Below are positions 6,580-10,714 of a DNA stretch of 10,714 bases, one piece after another. Below the pieces are notes generated by a model. It was not told the DNA's origin and did not search any database. It was given only the letters and a program-made list of their open reading frames with translations. Both the position numbers and the translations under genes were made by a program. The stretch is from an uncultured bacterium. Its GTDB lineage: Bacteria; Planctomycetota; Phycisphaerae; Phycisphaerales; SM1A02. How positions within the stretch are numbered: position 1 is the first letter of the stretch; each line of letters begins with the position of its first letter. The stretch covers positions 1-10,714 of the forward strand of contig CAIPQY010000114.1 of assembly GCA_903867275.1 (NCBI GenBank), read 5' to 3'.

Positions 6580-7377
6580 ATGCCACGCACCAACGCATCG
6601 CTTCGCGACGCCTGCGCGCGATGCGTCGCCTGCTGCATGTTGGCCGTCACGCCTGGCTCGCACGCGGATCCCCCCCCGGACTCCGTCGAGGCTGAAACCT
6701 CGGCACGCTCCGCCTCGCAGGTGATGCAGCGCGCGGTGGACGCGGTGGGCCCAGCCAGCTCGGTGAAGTTCGTGCGCGCCGAGGGCACCATCGAAGGTCC
6801 CGATGGCCGCAGCACCATCGAACTGCTCTCCTCCACCGCCAAGCCCACGCGACTCATCATCCGACAGCGCCTGACCGATGGCCGACTGCTGGAAACAGGC
6901 TGCAACGGCGATGTGGCGTGGATGCGCGGCCCGCGCGACGAAAGCGTGCAGCCGCTCGAATGTTCGGCGGTGATCGCCACAAGCGCCGGCCTGCTGCCCA
7001 CGCGCATGATGTTCGCGCTGGCCGACCGCTTTCCGATCCGCAGCATGGGTCCGCGCGAGATGCGCGACGGCAAGGCGTGCGAGCGACTGGAACTGGAGGA
7101 CCGCGACGGTGCGCACGCGTCGGCGTGGTTCGACGCCGCCAGCGGTCGACTGCTGGAGATCCGCACGCAGGATCGCAAGCCGGGCGCGCCGCCCAGCATC
7201 CTTCGCATCGAGGCCTGGACCACCGTGGGTCAGCTCACGCTGCCAACCACCATCTCCGCGCGCAAGGGCGACGCCGTCACGCGCAGCACCTTCACGCGCA
7301 TCAGCGTCGATCCCATTCCCGACGCGGACTTCGCACCGCCGAAGGAGCTGGCCAAGCCCGTCGATCCGGGTGCGTGA
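6580..7377 (+). CDS. Exported protein, distant paralogue of the upstream LolA-like protein
   Basis: The protein has 265 aa. The layout of its 45-260 region parallels its neighbour: QVMQRAVDAVGPASSVKF answers DIFKKSVDAIGGEAAVRK, CNGDVAWMRGP answers FDGTVGWTKNP, ACERLELEDRDG answers PCYEVAVEGDMG, and ISVDPIPDADFAPPKEL answers VDFTPVDPKLFDLPPDV. The two are therefore probably an old tandem duplication, though identity is low. It lacks the Pro-rich linker and basic tail. The N-terminus looks like a weak signal peptide, with a short hydrophobic core, four cysteines (12, 15, 18, 19), an Arg at 14 and possible cleavage after SHA (29). There is no proper lipobox. The ATG at 6580 is the only start that gives this signal; no Shine-Dalgarno or -10 element is seen, and the 13-bp gap suggests co-transcription with the 5550 gene. 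A run of eight C (6670-6677) encodes residues 31-33. Function unknown. Confidence 0.75.
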   Translation: MPRTNASLRDACARCVACCMLAVTPGSHADPPPDSVEAETSARSASQVMQRAVDAVGPASSVKFVRAEGTIEGPDGRSTIELLSSTAKPTRLIIRQRLTDGRLLETGCNGDVAWMRGPRDESVQPLECSAVIATSAGLLPTRMMFALADRFPIRSMGPREMRDGKACERLELEDRDGAHASAWFDAASGRLLEIRTQDRKPGAPPSILRIEAWTTVGQLTLPTTISARKGDAVTRSTFTRISVDPIPDADFAPPKELAKPVDPGA

Positions 7378-7419
7378 AGCGCTCGTCCGGTCGCAGGCGC
7401 CGCACGCGCGCGCACCGAA

Positions 7420-7425
7420 TAGACT
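7420..7425 (+). promoter_or_regulatory. Possible -10 element (TAGACT) for a leaderless start at 7436
   Basis: TAGACT ends 10 bp before the ATG of the ABC ATPase gene, in a 58-bp gap. It fits the TAnnCT pattern also present before 5550 and 9704. The surrounding DNA is almost all G and C, so the short AATA stretch stands out. No -35 match at 16-18 bp and no Shine-Dalgarno site are seen. Confidence 0.45.
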
Positions 7426-7435
7426 CCGCGCCTCG

Positions 7436-8392
7436 ATGACCGCCTCCCCCGCCATCACCCTGCACGACGTGCACAAGCGCTACGGCGCCACGCATGCGGT
7501 GCGCGGCGTGTCGCTGCAGGTGGAACAGGGCGGCGTGTGCGGCTTCCTGGGCCCCAACGGCGCCGGCAAGAGCACCACCATCCGGATGATCATGAGCATC
7601 ATCCTTCCCGACGAGGGACGCATCGAGGTGCTGGGCGCCACCGCGCTCGATGCCAAGGATCGCATCGGCTACCTGCCCGAGGAACGCGGCCTGTATCGCA
7701 AGATGCGCGTGGCCGAGTTCCTGCGCTTCATGGCGCAGCTCAAGGGGCTCGACCGCGCCACCGCCGATCAGCGCATCGGCAGCTGGCTGGAGCGCCTCGA
7801 ACTGCCCGGCGTCAGCCGCAAGCGCTGCATGGAACTGAGCAAGGGCATGCAGCAGAAGGTGCAGCTGATCGCCTCGGTGGTGAACGAGCCCGCGCTGCTG
7901 ATCCTGGACGAACCCTTCAGCGGCCTCGATCCGGTGAACGCGCGCGTGCTCACCCGCGAGATCCGCGGCCTGCGCGAACGCGGCACCACCATCCTGTTCA
8001 GCACGCACCAGATGCGCACCGCCGAGGACCTGTGCGACCGCGTGGTGCTGATCCACCGCGGCGAGAAGGTGCTCGACGAATCGCTGGCCTCCATCCATCG
8101 CCGCTTCGACCCGCGCGCCGTGCTGGCCGAACCCATGAGCGACCGCGTGCAGGCCGAACGGGCCATCGCCGCACTGCCCAGCGTGGCCACCTGTGCCTGG
8201 AGCGACGAGGCGCGCGCGCTGCACATCCGGCTCGCCGAGAACGCCGACGCGCAGGACGCCATGCAGCGCATGCTGCAGGCCACGCCGCTGCGACGCGTGG
8301 AACTTCGCCGCACCACGCTGGACGAGGTGTTCGTGCGACTGGTCGGCGGCGACGAAAGCGTGCTTGCCGCGCAGGAGGCCGCCGGTGACTGA
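7436..8392 (+). CDS. ABC transporter ATP-binding protein, NatA-type
   Basis: The protein has 318 aa and is a cytoplasmic ATPase that drives the membrane protein encoded next to it. All nucleotide-binding motifs are present: Walker A GPNGAGKST (39-47), a Q-loop region of the NatA form YLPEERGLY (79-87, Glu in place of Gln), signature LSKGMQQK (134-141), Walker B LLILDEP with catalytic Glu159, D-loop SGLD, and switch His191 in STHQM. About 100 C-terminal residues form the accessory domain common in this subfamily, ending TTLDEVFVRLVGGDES. Relatives include the ATPase of the Bacillus NatAB sodium exporter, but sequence alone does not give the substrate, so no symbol is assigned. The ATG at 7436 places ITLHDVHKRYG at the usual distance from the N-terminus. 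The permease ATG follows 10 bp after the stop. Confidence 0.95.
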   Translation: MTASPAITLHDVHKRYGATHAVRGVSLQVEQGGVCGFLGPNGAGKSTTIRMIMSIILPDEGRIEVLGATALDAKDRIGYLPEERGLYRKMRVAEFLRFMAQLKGLDRATADQRIGSWLERLELPGVSRKRCMELSKGMQQKVQLIASVVNEPALLILDEPFSGLDPVNARVLTREIRGLRERGTTILFSTHQMRTAEDLCDRVVLIHRGEKVLDESLASIHRRFDPRAVLAEPMSDRVQAERAIAALPSVATCAWSDEARALHIRLAENADAQDAMQRMLQATPLRRVELRRTTLDEVFVRLVGGDESVLAAQEAAGD

Positions 8393-8395
8393 GGG
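8391..8395 (+). promoter_or_regulatory. Shine-Dalgarno site (GAGGG) of the ABC permease gene
   Basis: GAGGG ends 7 bp before the ATG at 8403 and overlaps the TGA stop of the ATPase gene. It is the only strong ribosome binding site seen at normal spacing in the window. It decides the ATG at 8403 over an in-frame GTG at 8385, and it fits translation of an internal gene in a shared mRNA. Confidence 0.7.
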
Positions 8396-8402
8396 ATCCA
8401 CC

Positions 8403-9674
8403 ATGCGTCGCATCGGCACCGTGGCCTGGCGCGAGTTCCGCCACACCGCGCTCACCAAGGCGTTCATCATCGGCGCCGTGGTGCTGCCGCTGGTCATGTT
8501 CGCGGTGATCCCGCTGGTTCCCATGCTCACCAAGAGCACGCCCAAGCCGCTCACCGGCCGCGTGATGGTGATCGACCCGCAGGGCGGCGTGGCGGCCGCC
8601 TTCGAGACCGCCCTGCTGTCCAAGGAAGCCGCGGCACCGCGCGACCGCGAGGATCCCTTCGGCGGCACCGTGGATGTGCAGGTGAAGGTGGAGCGCATCG
8701 CCGACGCCGGCCGCGAGACGGAACTGCGCAAGGAAGTGGGCGACGGCGAGCTGGCCGCGCTGGTGGTGGTGACGAGCGACGACAAGGGCGAGAAGGTCGA
8801 GGTGCTGGTGCCCAGCGCGTCCAGTCCCAAGCACACGCGCCGTCTCGAGTCCGCCGCGCGCGAGGCCGTGGTGCGCGCGCGCGTGGCCGGCGCCGGCGAG
8901 AACTACGACCGACTGCGCGAACTCATGCGCAGCGAACGGGTGGACACCTCGCGCATCAGCCCCAAGGGCGACGCCGCGCGCGAATCCACCGAGCTGCGCA
9001 TGCTGGTGCCGGCCGGCTTCATGTTCCTGCTGTGGATCGCCGTGTTCACCAGCGCCAACTACCTGCTCACCAGCACCATCGAGGAGAAGTCGAACCGCGT
9101 GATGGAGGTGCTGCTGAGCGCGGTCAGCCCCATGGAACTGCTGTGCGGCAAGCTGGTGGGCCAGGCCGCGGTCAGCACCGTGATGCTGGCCATGTACGGT
9201 GGCGTGGCGCTCAGCGGACTCGGTGCGGTGGCGATGCTCGACGTGGTGCCGCCGTCGCACATCGTGTGGCTGGTGGTGTGGTTCCCCATCGCCTACTTCA
9301 TGGTGGCGGCGATCATGGCCAGCATTGGCAGCGCGGTGAGCGACCTGCGCGAGGCGCAGTCGCTGGTGGGCCCCGCCATGCTGGCGCTGATGGTGCCGCT
9401 GATGCTGTGGCTGCCCATCGTGGAGAACCCCAACGGGGCGCTCGCGGTGGCGTTCAGTTTCATTCCGCCGGCGTCGCCCTTCGTGAACGTGCTGCGACTC
9501 ACCGCCGCCAACGAGCCGGTGCCGATGTGGCAGAGCCTGCTCGCCGTGCTGGTGGGCATCGCCAGCGTGGCCGCCCTGCTGTGGGCGGGCGCGCGCATCT
9601 TCCGCGTGGGCGTGCTCATGCAGGGCAAGACCCCCACACCTCGCGAACTGCTGCGCTGGATCTGGATGCGCTGA
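8403..9674 (+). CDS. ABC transporter permease, NatB / ABC-2 type
   Basis: The protein has 423 aa and is the inner-membrane partner of the ATPase encoded immediately upstream. It has the ABC-2 permease layout: one transmembrane segment at about 18-40, a large extracytoplasmic domain (about 42-200) that is charged and mixed alpha/beta, then five segments near 201-222, 251-275, 287-308, 320-340 and 378-400. The conserved coupling sequence EEKSNRVMEVLLSAVSP (227-243) and the later FIPPASPFVNVLR (353-365) are typical of the NatB branch of exporters. The C-terminus is short and cytoplasmic, with PTPRELLRWIWMR resembling the end of NatB-like proteins. Direction is most likely export; the substrate (sodium, lipid, drug or other) cannot be read from the sequence. 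It is translated from a Shine-Dalgarno site overlapping the ATPase stop codon. Confidence 0.94.
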   Translation: MRRIGTVAWREFRHTALTKAFIIGAVVLPLVMFAVIPLVPMLTKSTPKPLTGRVMVIDPQGGVAAAFETALLSKEAAAPRDREDPFGGTVDVQVKVERIADAGRETELRKEVGDGELAALVVVTSDDKGEKVEVLVPSASSPKHTRRLESAAREAVVRARVAGAGENYDRLRELMRSERVDTSRISPKGDAARESTELRMLVPAGFMFLLWIAVFTSANYLLTSTIEEKSNRVMEVLLSAVSPMELLCGKLVGQAAVSTVMLAMYGGVALSGLGAVAMLDVVPPSHIVWLVVWFPIAYFMVAAIMASIGSAVSDLREAQSLVGPAMLALMVPLMLWLPIVENPNGALAVAFSFIPPASPFVNVLRLTAANEPVPMWQSLLAVLVGIASVAALLWAGARIFRVGVLMQGKTPTPRELLRWIWMR

Positions 9675-9691
9675 CGCCGCGGCGTGGCCGC

Positions 9692-9697
9692 TAGCCT
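9692..9697 (+). promoter_or_regulatory. Possible -10 element (TAGCCT) for a leaderless GTG start at 9704
   Basis: TAGCCT ends 6 bp before the GTG at 9704, within the 29-bp gap after the permease stop. It fits the TAnnCT pattern at 5535 and 7420. CTGACG at 9671-9676 resembles a -35 box but with only a 15-bp spacer. No Shine-Dalgarno site is present. Confidence 0.38.
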
Positions 9698-9703
9698 GTC
9701 CGC

Positions 9704-10714
9704 GTGAGCCGCGAACTGACGCTGCTGATCGGCTGGCTGGGTGGCGCGCTTTTCGCGCTGCTGATGCTGTGGGCGATGTGGTGGGCGCTGTTCGCCGACC
9801 GATCGCGCGGCGAGCGCCGCTGCCCACGCTGCTGGCACCTGATGGATGCCGCGGTGGGACTGCGGTGCAGCGAATGCGGCCTGCAGGTGAAGCATGAAGC
9901 CGCCCTGTTCGCCACGCGACGCAAGTGGGGCCTGGCCGCGATGGCGATGGCGGCGTTGGTTGCCGGCACGCTGTACCTGCGCATCACCATCGCCAACTCG
10001 GGCTGGTGGACGCTGCTGCCCACCCGCGCGTTGCTGGTGGTGCTGCCGTGGCTGCCCGCCAACGGCGACGCTCCCGACCTGCGTTCCGAACTGCGACAGC
10101 GCATCAGCTCGGGCGCCGCCACCGAAGCGGACTGCCTGCGCATGCTGCAGATGGTGCGCGATGGCGACGCCACCGCCCCCATCGGCAGCGACGCGTGGCA
10201 GCAAACATACGGCGGCTGGCTTGATGCGCTTCGCAACCGCTGGACCAACGCCGAGCCCAACGACCCGCTCCGCCTCGCCGCCGCCACGCTGCCGCCTCTG
10301 ATGCTGATGGATCTGCCGTCGACATGGCCCACCGATCAGTCGCTTGTCACCATCAACCGCGTCGCCGACTGGTGGCCCGAAGGCGTGCAGGTGCGCATGC
10401 GCGTGGCAGGTGTGGACGGTCTTCCGCTGCAGCCCGAAGCCCTCAACGATCTGCTCGCCTACGAATGGACACGCGCGGAGCGTCGCGGCTTCGGTGATGG
10501 TTTCGCGTTGGACTTCGGCACGCTTCCGCAGGGCCCGCAACGCGGCACGCTGCGCATGCACTGGGAAACGCGCGATCGACTGTGGGGCGATCGCGTGATG
10601 GCCAGCGGCGAATGCGCGGTGCCCATGCAGATCGACATCACCGGCCCCGCCACGCCGCTTGCAGGCGTGGATGACGCCGACATGCAGGCCCTCATGCGCC
10701 AGGTGTTCTACAGC
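9704..10714 (+). CDS. Membrane-anchored zinc-ribbon protein of unknown function, 3' end outside window
   Basis: The frame beginning at GTG 9704 has no stop to the right edge, giving 337 residues so far. Residues 6-31 are a Trp/Leu-rich transmembrane segment. A treble-clef-like zinc ribbon follows, CPRC at 40-43 and CSEC at 55-58 (C-x2-C-x11-C-x2-C), with a GLR just before the second pair. A second hydrophobic segment lies at about 75-95 and possibly a third at about 100-118, giving a short cytoplasmic or membrane-flanked zinc domain. The rest is soluble, with Trp-rich stretches and a region from about 200 (SLVTINRVADWWPEGVQVRM) that looks beta-rich. I recall similar CPRC-ribbon membrane proteins from Phycisphaerales but know no function for them. 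The GTG start is supported by the TAGCCT element and by retaining the whole first membrane segment; later ATGs at 9764 or 9776 would cut it. Amino-acid use in this frame is coherent throughout. Confidence 0.75.
   Translation, partial: MSRELTLLIGWLGGALFALLMLWAMWWALFADRSRGERRCPRCWHLMDAAVGLRCSECGLQVKHEAALFATRRKWGLAAMAMAALVAGTLYLRITIANSGWWTLLPTRALLVVLPWLPANGDAPDLRSELRQRISSGAATEADCLRMLQMVRDGDATAPIGSDAWQQTYGGWLDALRNRWTNAEPNDPLRLAAATLPPLMLMDLPSTWPTDQSLVTINRVADWWPEGVQVRMRVAGVDGLPLQPEALNDLLAYEWTRAERRGFGDGFALDFGTLPQGPQRGTLRMHWETRDRLWGDRVMASGECAVPMQIDITGPATPLAGVDDADMQALMRQVFYS

Noticed and set aside
7109..7435. Upstream extension of the ABC ATPase frame into the preceding gene
   Set aside because: It overlaps the end of the 6580 gene in another frame with Arg/Ser-rich translation; the ATPase domain starts at its usual place from the ATG at 7436.
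8385..8402. GTG at 8385 as the start of the ABC permease, overlapping the ATPase stop
   Set aside because: The GAGGG at 8391-8395 is correctly spaced for the ATG at 8403, and the extra six residues have no support.
9293..10561. 422-residue open frame on the - strand at the right end
   Set aside because: It runs antisense to the permease end and the zinc-ribbon gene and is His/Gln/Ala/Arg-rich without motifs. The + frame from 9704 has membrane segments and an intact zinc ribbon, although it lacks a stop in the window.

Overview
The window is GC-rich, tightly packed bacterial chromosome with an ordinary housekeeping and envelope gene layout. It most likely comes from a planctomycete, and I would guess a Phycisphaerae-type lineage. 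That placement is inference. It rests on three things: a formylglycine-generating enzyme (sulfatase activation is prominent in that phylum), a membrane protein with a short CPRC...CSEC zinc ribbon of a kind I associate with Phycisphaerales, and a lack of Shine-Dalgarno sites combined with TAnnnT promoter elements lying just before start codons. I see no mobile element, CRISPR array, tRNA, rRNA or prophage gene.

Left end (1-3918): the 3' end of a formylglycine-generating enzyme gene (+, cut by the window edge) converges on a complete cobalamin-dependent methionine synthase gene, metH (-, 1173 aa). Only 9 bp separate the two stop codons. metH has a recognisable promoter, TTGAGT-N17-TACCTT, whose -10 element ends 7 bp before the ATG, so its mRNA is probably leaderless.

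Middle and right (4111-10714): six genes all run on the + strand. They are an S41-family peptidase lipoprotein, two adjacent and distantly related exported proteins that resemble the outer-membrane lipoprotein-sorting (LolA-like) fold, a NatA-type ABC ATPase with its NatB-type permease, and a membrane-anchored zinc-ribbon protein that is open at the right edge. Apart from the ABC pair and the zinc-ribbon protein, these are predicted to act outside the cytoplasm. The ATPase and permease are certainly a pair: the spacing is 10 bp and the permease has a good ribosome binding site. The two exported proteins are 13 bp apart and probably co-transcribed.

The most interesting pattern is regulatory. 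Four gene starts (metH, 5550, 7436, 9704) have a TAnnnT hexamer, three of them TAnnCT, ending 6-10 bp before the start codon. The one clear Shine-Dalgarno sequence is at an internal operon gene. This suggests transcription units here begin with leaderless mRNAs. I did not find a convincing new multi-gene system. The least understood parts are the paired LolA-like proteins and the zinc-ribbon membrane protein.
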